This document shows positions 10,201 to 17,751 of a stretch of 57,183 bases of DNA, in pieces. Origin of the DNA: Pricia antarctica (GTDB taxonomy: Bacteria > Bacteroidota > Bacteroidia > Flavobacteriales > Flavobacteriaceae). Location: positions 1 through 57,183 of the forward strand of contig DRGL01000002.1 of assembly GCA_011050085.1 (NCBI GenBank), in the 5' to 3' direction. Below the pieces are notes generated by a model. The model made no database searches, was not told the DNA's origin, and saw nothing but the letters and a program-made list of their open reading frames with translations. The position numbers were made by a program, and so were the translations under genes. Within the stretch, counting starts at the first letter, position 1. Each line of letters starts with the position of its first letter.

Positions 10201-10753
10201 CAAGGATAACGATGGGCTTGACGACGGCTACGAAGGTTCAGTACTACTTGATGTGGACGTAAATGATGAGATTGATAATCCTTTTACAGATTTGACCAAT
10301 ACAGATGGCGACGGTGAATTGGATTATCGTGACGTTGATGACGATAACGATGGCATCCCGACACGGAAGGAAGATGGTAATACCGACCGCAATTATGCCA
10401 ATGATGATATAGATAACAATGGTACCCCTGACTATTTAGAGGCAAATCCTCCCGAAGTCGAGGTATTCAACATAGTTACACCAAATGGCGATGGCGCACA
10501 CGATTTCTTGATGATTTCAGGCCTCGATGAGCGTCCGAACAACAGCATCAAAATATTGAACCGATGGGGTGTGCAGGTCTATGAGACCGAATCTTACGAT
10601 AGTAGCGGTAACTATTTTGAAGGTATTTCGCAGGCACGCAGCCAAATAGGTAAAGAAGAGAGACTACCGGTCGGCACCTATTTCTATATTTTAAATTATG
10701 AGGATTTGGATGGTAAATTCAAATCACTTTCAGGATATCTGTATCTGAATTAA
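7250..10753 (+). CDS. Large T9SS cargo protein with TSP3 repeats and gliding-type C-terminal domain
   Basis: 1167 residues with a signal peptide ending at FASAQ (about residue 30). The unique N-terminal region of about 270 residues has no family I can name. Two cadherin/Ig-like modules follow (about 280-460), then a short TSP3 segment (DSDSDGLNDITDLDDDNDG). A roughly 190-residue jelly-roll-like domain comes next (about 490-680, starting FAWEFNSPVGT). An Ig-like domain (about 755-845, TFQWQMSTNEG), a long TSP3 rod (about 850-1065) and the gliding-type C-terminal domain (ITPNGDGAHD, LNRWGVQVYE, LPVGTYFYIL) complete it. From the second TSP3 rod onward it closely matches the 3872-5899 protein. 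It is likely exported by the T9SS and anchored or displayed on the cell surface. Its substrate is unknown; the inserted jelly-roll could bind carbohydrate or protein. Confidence 0.85.
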   Translation: MNKCFTSITAYLVGFLILGIFCGTQFASAQANSIRTDVTFNWADTQTTLNDPANLQSISIDGVDYNTFVVPSSYEMTRLGPGGHGENNIWMNGTLSISGSDKPNWATGALQAYQSLNLNNYFQSGNTGDNFCGDYSAITTTDAQIQTIRYNPGIPSNPDGVIAITERGGNNCMYIELYGIPTAGGSEQLLGRTFIRNQGNLTGVRPQAPPTSNSDYWSSGRNNENNQIIGIALYELSELAPVGSIITSIRYMGATTDHGDGKFFLMQTYAEDDTLRIKLDREGNGDIAANDNVPSGSTYTLNTSTSNGNLTFNSDGTFNYVPNPGFTGNDSFEYEVCLPAPNTGVCDEGTAVIIIRLEAIFDPINVSQNSVNTVINVLDNDNFGSSGPRISGAITDFTLPTHGTISLSDNGTPIDSYDDYFSYTPNTDFIGTDFFNYEITDAGGSVDVASVYITTALDSDSDGLNDITDLDDDNDGIIDANEITECIDDDYFAWEFNSPVGTRTNDFIQNPAISNWLISSTTNVTTGTGLTGDSPGAELQLFDIDAITYGEAVLQDEYVEVSFTTASGRLVNPIIERIGMNWYQNSGGSAVGNSYDVAVAISKDNFVTSMLLYSDIKVHYPDNGISEFFDFMPTGSSFNLEENTTYAIRIYSYNQQNDGNVPYSVFDDFTVRVSACQERNSDSDTLPDHIDSDSDNDGCVDSIEAGHTDPDGDRYLGNSPVVIDAKGLVTGQGGYTGNVARVTEPNRIITLDNSPVDVRINSGESATFSAIFGGSDLTFQWQMSTNEGNSWNPIFDGDLYAGTQTNSLVLTNVPSSENSNDFRLVATDTNSLCNLITISESANLAINPEMTIDLDRDDDGILDSFEDLNLDGDNDPATDPTNSDGDIYPDYLDIDSDNDGIPDNVEAQTTSDYIPPSLLDVNQNGLDDAYEIGENMGIIPVNTDGEDLPDYLDTDSDNDNVPDNIEGHDRDHDGRADISFLSSDKDNDGLDDGYEGSVLLDVDVNDEIDNPFTDLTNTDGDGELDYRDVDDDNDGIPTRKEDGNTDRNYANDDIDNNGTPDYLEANPPEVEVFNIVTPNGDGAHDFLMISGLDERPNNSIKILNRWGVQVYETESYDSSGNYFEGISQARSQIGKEERLPVGTYFYILNYEDLDGKFKSLSGYLYLN

Positions 10754-11097
10754 GAGGTATGCCAAGAGATTAGTTTACTAAGTCATATACCTACATGGCA
10801 TCATAAAAAACAAAAATTTCATGTTGCCTTACCTGAATCCGAAAAGTTAATATGCGAACCGCTGTCTTTAGGTGAACGTAACTATAAGACGAAGATTAAA
10901 ATAGGATTTTAGCCCTTTTTTAATGAGCATTCTGAAAATTGTACTTGCTTCAAGGAATAAATAAAATTTACTGCAATAGACTTTTCTAACAATGAAAGCG
11001 TTAGCATAGTATCGTTGTCGATATATGGAGCATATAGCTTCACTAAAATCGATAAGAAACAACCTTGACCCCAATCTACAACGCTAGCAGTTAGTTC
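10754..11097. other. 344-bp gap between cargo gene and second PorP/SprF gene
   Basis: No gene supported; the open frames on the minus strand here are short and show no protein character. Unlike the first cassette, where the gap is 6 bp, this pair is separated widely enough for an independent promoter, but I could not identify a convincing -7 box close to 11098. Confidence 0.4.
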
Positions 11098-12057
11098 ATG
11101 TCGCACATCCAAAATGCCTTTCAACTCGCTTTTTTTGGTATAGTTTTTCTGCTTTCATCATATTCTGTGCACGCTCAGCAAGATGCGCAATACACGCAGT
11201 ACATGTACAACATGCCGAGTATAAATCCTAGTTACGCAGGGTCTAAAGAGAGTCTCAGTGTAACGGCCTTATACCGGTCGCAGTGGGTAGGTCTTGAGGG
11301 CGCCCCGAAAACCCAAACCCTTAGTTTGCATTCACCGATCGGCTATAGGGGCGTAGGCCTCGGTTTCGGAATTTTAAACGAGCAGATTGGACCTACTTCG
11401 GAAACCTATTTTGATATTGACTTTTCATACGCCATTTATACCTCCCGAGAAGGTCGACTAAGATTTGGTCTCAAAGGTAGTGCGCACCTTTTAGATATCA
11501 GGTATTCTAGGTTAAATCAAGATTTTTCTAACCCTAACGGTCCTGACCCGCTTCTACAGCAGGATATCGAGAATAAATTTTCCCCTAATTTTGGAGCTGG
11601 TATATATTATCATAACGGAAAGTTTTATGCAGGAATTTCGGTTCCCAGAATTTTGGAAACCACACATTTTTCATCTTCGAATATTTCTACTGCCAAAGAA
11701 CAAATGAACTTTTATCTTGCCACAGGTTACGTTTATGATTTAAATACGGATTGGAAATTCAAACCAACCGTACTGACGAAGATAGTGAGGGGGGCACCCT
11801 TGCAAGTTGATGTTTCGGGAAATTTTATGTACAATGACACATTTATTTTTGGTGCGGCCTATCGTTGGAGTGCTGCCGTAAGTGGCATGTTCGGCTTCTA
11901 TGTAGATGACGGTTTTTTATTGGGCGTTGCCTATGATCGTGAGATATCTGAGCTTGGGGGCACCCAATTTAACGCCGGCTCTTTTGAAGTACTGCTACGT
12001 TACGATTTTAAAAAGGCCAACAGCAGCAGACAGATACGATCACCGCGATTTTTTTAG
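11098..12057 (+). CDS. PorP/SprF family type IX secretion membrane protein (copy 2)
   Basis: 319 residues with a signal peptide (cleavage near SVHAQ) and the same hallmarks as copy 1: QQDAQYTQYMYN, SINPSYAGSKE, YRSQWVGLEGAP and C-terminal SPRFF. It is an outer-membrane barrel of the PorP/SprF group. Its position after the 1167-residue cargo protein suggests it is the cognate export or anchoring partner of that protein (inference from the family and from the parallel arrangement upstream). Copies 1 and 2 align along their entire length with few gaps, so the pair arose by duplication. Confidence 0.9.
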   Translation: MSHIQNAFQLAFFGIVFLLSSYSVHAQQDAQYTQYMYNMPSINPSYAGSKESLSVTALYRSQWVGLEGAPKTQTLSLHSPIGYRGVGLGFGILNEQIGPTSETYFDIDFSYAIYTSREGRLRFGLKGSAHLLDIRYSRLNQDFSNPNGPDPLLQQDIENKFSPNFGAGIYYHNGKFYAGISVPRILETTHFSSSNISTAKEQMNFYLATGYVYDLNTDWKFKPTVLTKIVRGAPLQVDVSGNFMYNDTFIFGAAYRWSAAVSGMFGFYVDDGFLLGVAYDREISELGGTQFNAGSFEVLLRYDFKKANSSRQIRSPRFF

Positions 12058-12228
12058 AATGGACAATAAGCCTACCTACCAAATCCTTTTTATTGGTGAT
12101 GATAGAAAAACAATACCTTCCGTTAAATACTAGTAACTGGCCCATTCTTTTTTTCGATTGCACATATCTATCCAAGAAATCCTTCCCATTTTCCAAGCTA
12201 ACCTAAGCGTCAAACCATAGAAAGACCT

Positions 12229-12236
12229 TATTTTTG
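12229..12236 (+). promoter_or_regulatory. -7 box of idi promoter, 4 nt from the ATG
   Basis: TATTTTTG matches the Bacteroidota -7 consensus TAnnTTTG. Only 4 nt separate it from the idi start codon, so transcription would begin at or next to the A of ATG and the mRNA would be leaderless. Confidence 0.5.
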
Positions 12237-12240
12237 CAAT

Positions 12241-12768
12241 ATGAAGGAAGAAAATGTAATTCTGGTCGATGAGAACGATAATCAGATAGGCATAATGCCG
12301 AAAATGGAAGCACACGAAAAAGCTGTGCTTCATCGCGCCTTTTCAGTATTTGTCATGAACGATAAGGGCGAAACCATGTTGCAGCAACGCGCGGCTGACA
12401 AATATCATTCTCCTTTATTATGGACGAACACCTGCTGTAGTCATCAGCGGGTCGGTGAATCTAATATCGAGGCGGGCCAACGCAGGCTACAGGAAGAAAT
12501 GGGCTTCGTGACCGGACTTGAAGAGCTCACCTCGTTTATTTATAAAGCCCCATTTGATAACGGACTAACGGAACATGAATTTGACCATGTTATGATAGGT
12601 AGGTATGATGGAGTCCCAAATATTAATAGTTCTGAAGTCGCGGACTGGAAATGGATGCGACCTGAGAAAGTGCGGAACGACATTGAAGAACATCCGGAAC
12701 GCTATACGGCTTGGTTCAAAATTATATTTGAACGATTCTACAATCATATTTCAAAAAAAATCAATTAG
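12241..12768 (+). CDS. idi: Isopentenyl-diphosphate delta-isomerase, type I
   Basis: 175 residues of the Nudix-fold IPP isomerase family, interconverting isopentenyl and dimethylallyl diphosphate for isoprenoid (quinone, carotenoid) synthesis in the cytosol. Visible motifs are the metal-binding histidines in AHEKAVLHRAF (H25 and H31), TNTCCSH with the catalytic cysteine near residue 65, the Nudix-like RRLQEEMGF, and EHEFDHV carrying the catalytic glutamate. The length is normal. The start at 12241 matches the usual family N-terminus, and it lies unusually close to a -7 box. It is the first gene of a same-strand run with queD (18-bp gap) and the peroxiredoxin gene. Confidence 0.95.
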   Translation: MKEENVILVDENDNQIGIMPKMEAHEKAVLHRAFSVFVMNDKGETMLQQRAADKYHSPLLWTNTCCSHQRVGESNIEAGQRRLQEEMGFVTGLEELTSFIYKAPFDNGLTEHEFDHVMIGRYDGVPNINSSEVADWKWMRPEKVRNDIEEHPERYTAWFKIIFERFYNHISKKIN

Positions 12769-12786
12769 TTAAAGCTAGCCTGGATT

Positions 12787-13194
12787 ATGAACGTAAAAGT
12801 TAGTAGAAAAGCCCATTTTAATGCTGCGCATCGTCTTTATCGTAAAGATTGGAACGAGGAGAAGAACGATACCGTATTTGGAAAATGCAATAACCCCAAT
12901 TTTCACGGGCATAACTACGAGCTTGTGGTAAGCGTTACGGGGGAAATTGATTCTGAGACAGGTTTTGTGATGGATATGAAGGTATTAAAAGATCTTATCA
13001 AAAATGAAATTGAAGATGCTCTAGACCATAAAAATTTAAATGTAGAGGTACCGGAATTCAATGATGTGAATCCAACGGCAGAAAATATATCCGTTTTTAT
13101 ATGGAATAAGCTGCGGCCACATATCGAGAAAACTAAAGAGCTTGAAGTTGTGCTCTATGAGACCCCGCGTAATTTTGTAACTTTTAAAGGCTAA
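12787..13194 (+). CDS. queD: 6-pyruvoyl-tetrahydropterin synthase / 6-carboxytetrahydropterin synthase family
   Basis: 135 residues, normal for QueD/PTPS. Zinc ligands are visible as H15 (FNAAHR), H40 and H42 (FHGHNY), with the catalytic cysteine at C34 (GKCNNPN) and the DHKNLN motif further on. In bacteria this family usually makes 6-carboxytetrahydropterin from dihydroneopterin triphosphate for queuosine; a role in another pterin pathway cannot be excluded because no other queuosine gene is in the window. It sits 18 bp after idi and ends 2 bp before the peroxiredoxin start, indicating one transcript. Confidence 0.88.
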   Translation: MNVKVSRKAHFNAAHRLYRKDWNEEKNDTVFGKCNNPNFHGHNYELVVSVTGEIDSETGFVMDMKVLKDLIKNEIEDALDHKNLNVEVPEFNDVNPTAENISVFIWNKLRPHIEKTKELEVVLYETPRNFVTFKG

Positions 13195-13196
13195 TT

Positions 13197-13649
13197 ATGG
13201 GATTGAAAGTGGGCGATAAAATACCGGATTTCAGTCTAATGGACCAAAACGGCCAGGTTTTTAATAGCGCGGAATTGAGGGGACAAAAGAATCTTGTACT
13301 CTTTTTTTACCCGAAGGACAATACATCTGAATGTACCAAACAGGCCTGTAGTTTTAGGGATAGTTATGATGATTTTAAAGCCTTGGGGGCCGAAGTGGTT
13401 GGTATAAGTTCAGATACCGTAAAAAGCCATATGAGATTTGCCGACACATATCAATTTCCCTTCAGATTATTATCCGATACCGATAAAAAAGTGAGGCAGT
13501 CTTTTAAGATTAAGAATAGCCTTTTTGTGGTACCAGGAAGAGAAACCTACGTAATCGATAAAAACGGTGAAATTATTTCTGTTTTCAATAGTATGAAAGC
13601 CGATGGTCATATGAAGCGTGCTTTGAAGGCTTTAAACGAGGTCGGTTGA
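13197..13649 (+). CDS. bcp: Thioredoxin-dependent peroxiredoxin, Bcp/PrxQ type
   Basis: 150 residues with the AhpC/TSA thioredoxin fold. The peroxidatic cysteine is C46 in FYPKDNTSEC and the probable resolving cysteine is C51, the spacing typical of Bcp/PrxQ enzymes, which reduce hydroperoxides in the cytosol using thioredoxin. Family members usually read TPGC at the active site; here it is TSEC, a mild deviation. There is no signal peptide. The start codon lies 2 bp after the queD stop, so the two are translationally linked. Confidence 0.92.
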   Translation: MGLKVGDKIPDFSLMDQNGQVFNSAELRGQKNLVLFFYPKDNTSECTKQACSFRDSYDDFKALGAEVVGISSDTVKSHMRFADTYQFPFRLLSDTDKKVRQSFKIKNSLFVVPGRETYVIDKNGEIISVFNSMKADGHMKRALKALNEVG

Positions 13650-13717
13650 GCTTTCCCGATTCTATTTTGGTTGCTTATTATATAATATTTTAATATAAAT
13701 CTTATAAACTTACAACT

Positions 13718-14680
13718 ATGTATCCCTTAAAATTTAAACCTATTTTAAAAGAACGTCTTTGGGGCGGGAAAAAACTAAAAACGGTTTTGGGCAAATCCAT
13801 CGAGAGTGATATCACTGGTGAAAGCTGGGAAATTTCCGGTGTCGAAGGTGATATTTCAGTAGTTGCTAATGGGGATTTGGCAGGAACTTCCTTGAAACAA
13901 CTGATTGATGAACACGCTGAAAATCTTTTGGGAAAAAGTGTTGTTGAACGGTTTGGAAAAGAATTCCCCATTCTTATAAAGTTTATTGATGCCAAACAAG
14001 ATCTTTCTGTGCAACTGCATCCAAATGACAAGTTGGCCAAAGAACGTCATAATTCTTTTGGAAAAACGGAAATGTGGTATGTAATGGATGCAGATGATGA
14101 TGCGAGTTTAATCGTGGGTTTTAATCGCGACGTATCAAAAGAAGAGTATGCCGAAAGCTTGAAAAAAGATACCCTTCTAGATTTATTGAACTATGAAAAG
14201 GTCGATAGCGGCGACACATTTTTTATCAATACGGGTAAGGTACACGCCATCGGTGCGGGGGTATTGTTGGCCGAAATACAACAGACCTCAGATGTTACCT
14301 ATCGCATTTTTGATTTCAATCGCAAAGATAAAGATGGAAACCTGCGTGAATTGCACACTGAACAAGCCTTGGATGCCATTGATTATAAGAAGAAAGACGA
14401 TTTCAAGGTGGATTATACGTCTCGGATGAATGTGGTAAATACAATGGTTGATTGTCCCTATTTCAAGACTGACTACCTACACCTGACCGAAAATTGGCTA
14501 GAAGATTTGACCGATAGGGATTCGTTCACGATTTTCATGTGCGTAAATGGTACTGCTCAAATTTCAAATGAAAACGGAACTGCTGATATAAAGAAGGGTG
14601 AGAGCCTATTGGTGCCGGCGTTTTCAAATTCAATATCCATTAAAACAGAGAGTGCGGAACTTTTAGTCGTAACGATTTGA
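13718..14680 (+). CDS. manA: Mannose-6-phosphate isomerase, class I
   Basis: 320 residues, typical of the short type I phosphomannose isomerases of Bacteroidota and Firmicutes. The zinc site is visible in QLHPNDKLA (about residue 90) with the following FGKTEMWYV, and in the second cupin motif GKVHAIGAGVLLAEIQQ. It converts fructose-6-phosphate and mannose-6-phosphate, linking glycolysis with mannose-containing polysaccharides. It starts 68 bp after the peroxiredoxin gene on the same strand and may be cotranscribed or have its own promoter in the AT-rich gap. Confidence 0.93.
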   Translation: MYPLKFKPILKERLWGGKKLKTVLGKSIESDITGESWEISGVEGDISVVANGDLAGTSLKQLIDEHAENLLGKSVVERFGKEFPILIKFIDAKQDLSVQLHPNDKLAKERHNSFGKTEMWYVMDADDDASLIVGFNRDVSKEEYAESLKKDTLLDLLNYEKVDSGDTFFINTGKVHAIGAGVLLAEIQQTSDVTYRIFDFNRKDKDGNLRELHTEQALDAIDYKKKDDFKVDYTSRMNVVNTMVDCPYFKTDYLHLTENWLEDLTDRDSFTIFMCVNGTAQISNENGTADIKKGESLLVPAFSNSISIKTESAELLVVTI

Positions 14681-14691
14681 CAATAAAAATG

Positions 14692-14699
14692 TATTTTTG
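14692..14699 (+). promoter_or_regulatory. -7 box upstream of the 89-residue protein
   Basis: TATTTTTG matches TAnnTTTG and lies 20 nt before the ATG at 14720. The nearest TTG (14677-14679) is only 12 nt upstream, shorter than the usual 17-23, so only the -7 element is convincing. Confidence 0.45.
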
Positions 14700-14719
14700 C
14701 AAAAAATAAATTAGCAAGC

Positions 14720-14989
14720 ATGGCAAGTGTACGAGAATTAAAGAAAGACATCAATAATGTAATGGGCGATATCATTGAGGCCGTTTACATCACCGATGCC
14801 GCAAATAATAAGCAAGACTCTGAAGAGGGAGCTGCAATTATCGATGAGGCTATCGCTGCTTTCGATGGTCTGATAGCTGACATCAACAAAAAGGATGTTG
14901 ACAATAGAAGTAAACATCTACAGGGTGTTAGAAAAGACTTGGAAAAGAAAGCCAATGGTCTTGTTGAAAAAGTAAACAAGCTAGGGTAG
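14720..14989 (+). CDS. Small predicted helical protein of unknown function
   Basis: 89 residues, acidic/basic mixed, no signal peptide and no membrane segment. The composition (runs such as EEGAAIIDEAIAAFDGL and LEKKANGLVEKVNKLG) predicts a helical, possibly coiled-coil protein. I do not recognise a named family. A -7 box lies 20 nt upstream and a strong terminator follows, so it is probably a short, independently transcribed gene. Confidence 0.75.
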   Translation: MASVRELKKDINNVMGDIIEAVYITDAANNKQDSEEGAAIIDEAIAAFDGLIADINKKDVDNRSKHLQGVRKDLEKKANGLVEKVNKLG

Positions 14990-15013
14990 CTGTAATCATT
15001 TGCGGTTAACAAT

Positions 15014-15042
15014 AAAAATCCTGTGTAAAACAGGATTTTTTT
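15014..15042 (+). terminator. Intrinsic terminator after the 89-residue gene
   Basis: AAAAATCCTGT (15014-15024) pairs with ACAGGATTTTT (15030-15040) around a 5-nt loop and is followed by a T run. The A-flank and T-flank suggest it may also work on the opposite strand for the convergent lipoprotein gene. Confidence 0.8.
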
Positions 15043-15115
15043 ATGGATACTTACTGACATTCATCCAGCATTTTATTTCTGGCTTGAAACCTACCTAAAT
15101 ACCAATATTCATCTA

Positions 15116-15826
15116 TTACTTTCCTGACTTAATATCCTTTAGATAATTTCCCAATTTCTTTCCGTACTTTGACTCCACAACCTCTGTAGTCAGTGAATTA
15201 TAGATGGAATCCAGATAGATAACATTGGCATCCGAAACTTCGGTAAGGGCGATATAGGGGGCGATATAAGAATCCTTATTATTTAAAGCAAAGTTCAGGG
15301 CATAGGCATAGCCGCGTTTCACGTTTTTATTGCTGAGGCGTTGAATGGAATCAATTTCCAATGAATCTAAGGCGGTTTGGCTGTTCGCCGCGGTCTGCAT
15401 CAGTTCGAGATTGGTTTTGTTGAATCGGGACATGGTCTTTTGATATTCCTCTAATTTCTTTTGTGTCTTTGATCCTTCAATTTTTGCATTGGTATCAAAA
15501 GTATTCCAAGCGGTGTTTACTTCAATTGTCCCAGGTTCTCCAAAAAAGGTAATACGGTCATTGATATCGTTTGCATCCTTCTTATTAAGATAAAGATAAA
15601 AAATTTCAGGACTTTCAAGTTCCGTTTTGAAACTGAAACTACCATCGCCTTCTATCTGCAATGAATCTACGTTGACCAAGGTGGAATCAGCAATATGCTG
15701 TAGAAAAAGTGTCCCCTTTTTTAGGCCTTTGACCTTACCCGTTACGGTCATCGTCTTTTCAGAGCTACTTTCACTGCATCCGAACATAAGCGTGATTAAT
15801 AATACAAAAAATAATATTTTTTTCAT
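15116..15826 (-). CDS. DUF4369 lipoprotein
   Basis: I place the start at the ATG ending at 15826, giving 236 residues and a clean lipoprotein signal (MKKILFFVLL then LMFGC, lipobox cysteine near residue 17). A longer frame to 15898 only adds a non-signal-like extension. The region GKVKGLKKGTLFLQ through FFGEPGTIEV fits DUF4369, usually the N-terminal part of thiol-disulfide interchange proteins. Here the thioredoxin domain is missing and is replaced by a helical tail (about residues 110-230), so this is a stand-alone DUF4369 protein on a membrane anchor. Its function is unknown. Confidence 0.82.
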   Translation of the reverse strand: MKKILFFVLLITLMFGCSESSSEKTMTVTGKVKGLKKGTLFLQHIADSTLVNVDSLQIEGDGSFSFKTELESPEIFYLYLNKKDANDINDRITFFGEPGTIEVNTAWNTFDTNAKIEGSKTQKKLEEYQKTMSRFNKTNLELMQTAANSQTALDSLEIDSIQRLSNKNVKRGYAYALNFALNNKDSYIAPYIALTEVSDANVIYLDSIYNSLTTEVVESKYGKKLGNYLKDIKSGK

Positions 15827-16267
15827 TTTAATCTTTTGGATGGTTATGGAAAAGGGGAGTAAAGGATTAGAAGTAAGGGCTTCAGAATTTTTAATCATAT
15901 TATCTGCTCTAAACTAGCTTGCCAAAATAAAGGTCAACATTCGTCCTCGTTATTTAGGAATTACCGGTCCGCAAATATGATGAAATTTTTATTTTTTTTG
16001 AACTTTATCGAGCTGAAAGTTCAAAGTGTCGAATTTCGCATTTACTCATGCAGTTCATCATGCATAATGTATATTTCGTCGAATAATTTACAAAAGTAGT
16101 AGGGAATAATTATATTTACATACATTAGAAGAAAATTCCTACATATGAACAACTATATAGTTCTCTTCTGCTTCTTTGCTATTTGTTTTGTTATGGCCTG
16201 TCTTTTCGTCTTGTTTTTATCTGAGGATAAAAGTTGAGGGATGTTCCCTTCAGCTCCATTGACCTAA
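15827..16267. other. 441-bp AT-rich gap between two minus-strand genes
   Basis: Apart from a possible 30-residue membrane peptide gene (16145-16237) I see no gene or structured RNA. No TAnnTTTG-type box for the lipoprotein gene was found on the minus strand. Confidence 0.4.
16145..16237 (+). CDS. Possible 30-residue single-span membrane peptide
   Basis: An ATG at 16145 opens a 30-codon frame ending in TGA, encoding one hydrophobic segment (MNNYIVLFCFFAICFVMA) and a short SEDKS tail. It stands alone between two minus-strand genes. There is no recognised family and no convincing promoter, so the call rests only on the clean membrane-helix composition. It could be chance. Confidence 0.25.
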   Translation: MNNYIVLFCFFAICFVMACLFVLFLSEDKS

Positions 16268-17530
16268 TTACATCTTAGACGCAATCTCCATTAAATACGC
16301 ACAGAGCAAAGCCCCTCCAGTACCTACTACATATCCAAAGACGGCTAGTAAGACACCAACCGAAGTCAAAGAGGGATGAAACTCCGCCGCCACTACCGGT
16401 GCCGAAGCAGCGCCACCAACATTGGCCTGGCTTCCTACGGCTAAAAAGAAATACGGCGCTCTGATCAGTTTTGCTACAACAATCAATAATCCTGCATGAA
16501 TTGAAATCCATATAAAACCAACGACCAAAAGTCCGGGATTTTCCATAACCCTACCTAGATCCATTTTCATTCCGATGGTGGCCACCAAGATATAAATGAA
16601 TATACCGCCAATTTTGCTTGCACCTGCACCTTCATAGTTTTTGGCCTTTGTAAAAGAAAGCGCTATGCCCAGTGCCGTTGCAAGAACTACCATCCAAAAG
16701 AAACCTGAACCTAAAAAGGACATAAAATTTTTTGGGTCAGCTACCGATGCAACGTTAGCTATCAAGTAAGCGCTGATTTCATCTCCAAAAAAATGGGCTA
16801 TACCTGTAGCTGTAAACGCAAATGAGAGCATCATCATATAATCCTTCAGAGTTGGTACACGGGTGATTTTTTCCGCAAATGCAGTGACCTTGATTTTAAG
16901 GGTCTCAATGGCCGAATTATCCGCTTTTAACCATTTGTCGATTTTTGCGCTTCTACCTACCCCGAATAAAATGATTGCCATCCAAATGTTGGCGATGACA
17001 ATATCTACCAAAACCATTTTGCCATATTCAACAGGGTTATATTGGAAAATTTCAAGCATGGCCGCTTGATTGGCGCCACCACCGATCCAACTTCCTGCAA
17101 TGGTGGAAAGTCCACGCCAGATTGCATCAAAATCGTTCCCGCCGACGGTATCAGGCGAGAAAATAGAAACAATCAAAATGGCAATTGGCCCCCCAATTAT
17201 AATGCCTACGGTGCCCGTTAGAAACATGATCAAGGCTTTTGAACCTAAATTGGAAATCGCTTTCAAATCTATACTCAAGGTCATTAAGACTAAAGCGGCA
17301 GGCAGAAGATAGCGGCTCGCCATAAAATAAAGATTTGATGTTTCGTCTGAAATAACACCGGTACTTGCCAATATCGCAGGTAAAAGATAGGCCATAAGAA
17401 CGCCTGGTACGATTGAATAGAATTTACTCCAGAATCCTGTTTTAAGGGATGAGGTATAGAAAATGAATCCGAGGCTAAGGGCCAATAGGCCGAAAACTAC
17501 AGTGTCATTTGTGATTAGAGGTTGCTCCAT
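16268..17530 (-). CDS. DUF819 family polytopic membrane protein
   Basis: 420 residues with about 10-12 hydrophobic segments. The family signatures GSWIGGGANQAAMLE (about 140-155) and the C-terminal ANVGGAASAPVVAAEFHPSL are clear and resemble the conserved GGxAN/GGxAS halves of this family (YjcL-like). The function is not established; the pseudo-symmetric halves suggest a carrier. It is transcribed alone, with no obvious partner among the neighbouring DUF4369 lipoprotein and HAD phosphatase genes. Confidence 0.87.
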   Translation of the reverse strand: MEQPLITNDTVVFGLLALSLGFIFYTSSLKTGFWSKFYSIVPGVLMAYLLPAILASTGVISDETSNLYFMASRYLLPAALVLMTLSIDLKAISNLGSKALIMFLTGTVGIIIGGPIAILIVSIFSPDTVGGNDFDAIWRGLSTIAGSWIGGGANQAAMLEIFQYNPVEYGKMVLVDIVIANIWMAIILFGVGRSAKIDKWLKADNSAIETLKIKVTAFAEKITRVPTLKDYMMMLSFAFTATGIAHFFGDEISAYLIANVASVADPKNFMSFLGSGFFWMVVLATALGIALSFTKAKNYEGAGASKIGGIFIYILVATIGMKMDLGRVMENPGLLVVGFIWISIHAGLLIVVAKLIRAPYFFLAVGSQANVGGAASAPVVAAEFHPSLTSVGVLLAVFGYVVGTGGALLCAYLMEIASKM

Positions 17531-17751
17531 GTCTTTGGTTAACGATTTAGGATGAAAGGCGACATTGTATATTGAAGATTAGGATAAACTTACGCTTTTT
17601 TCAGAGTACTTAAAATTCAGGCTGATATGTTGCTTAGCGGGAAATTGCCGCCTATACTTCTTTCAAAACCCAGAACTTGGTGGGAATCTGTTTTGAAACT
17701 GCTGTTGCAAGTTATAACTTAGAAAATGACTTATAGATACCATGCTCGAAC

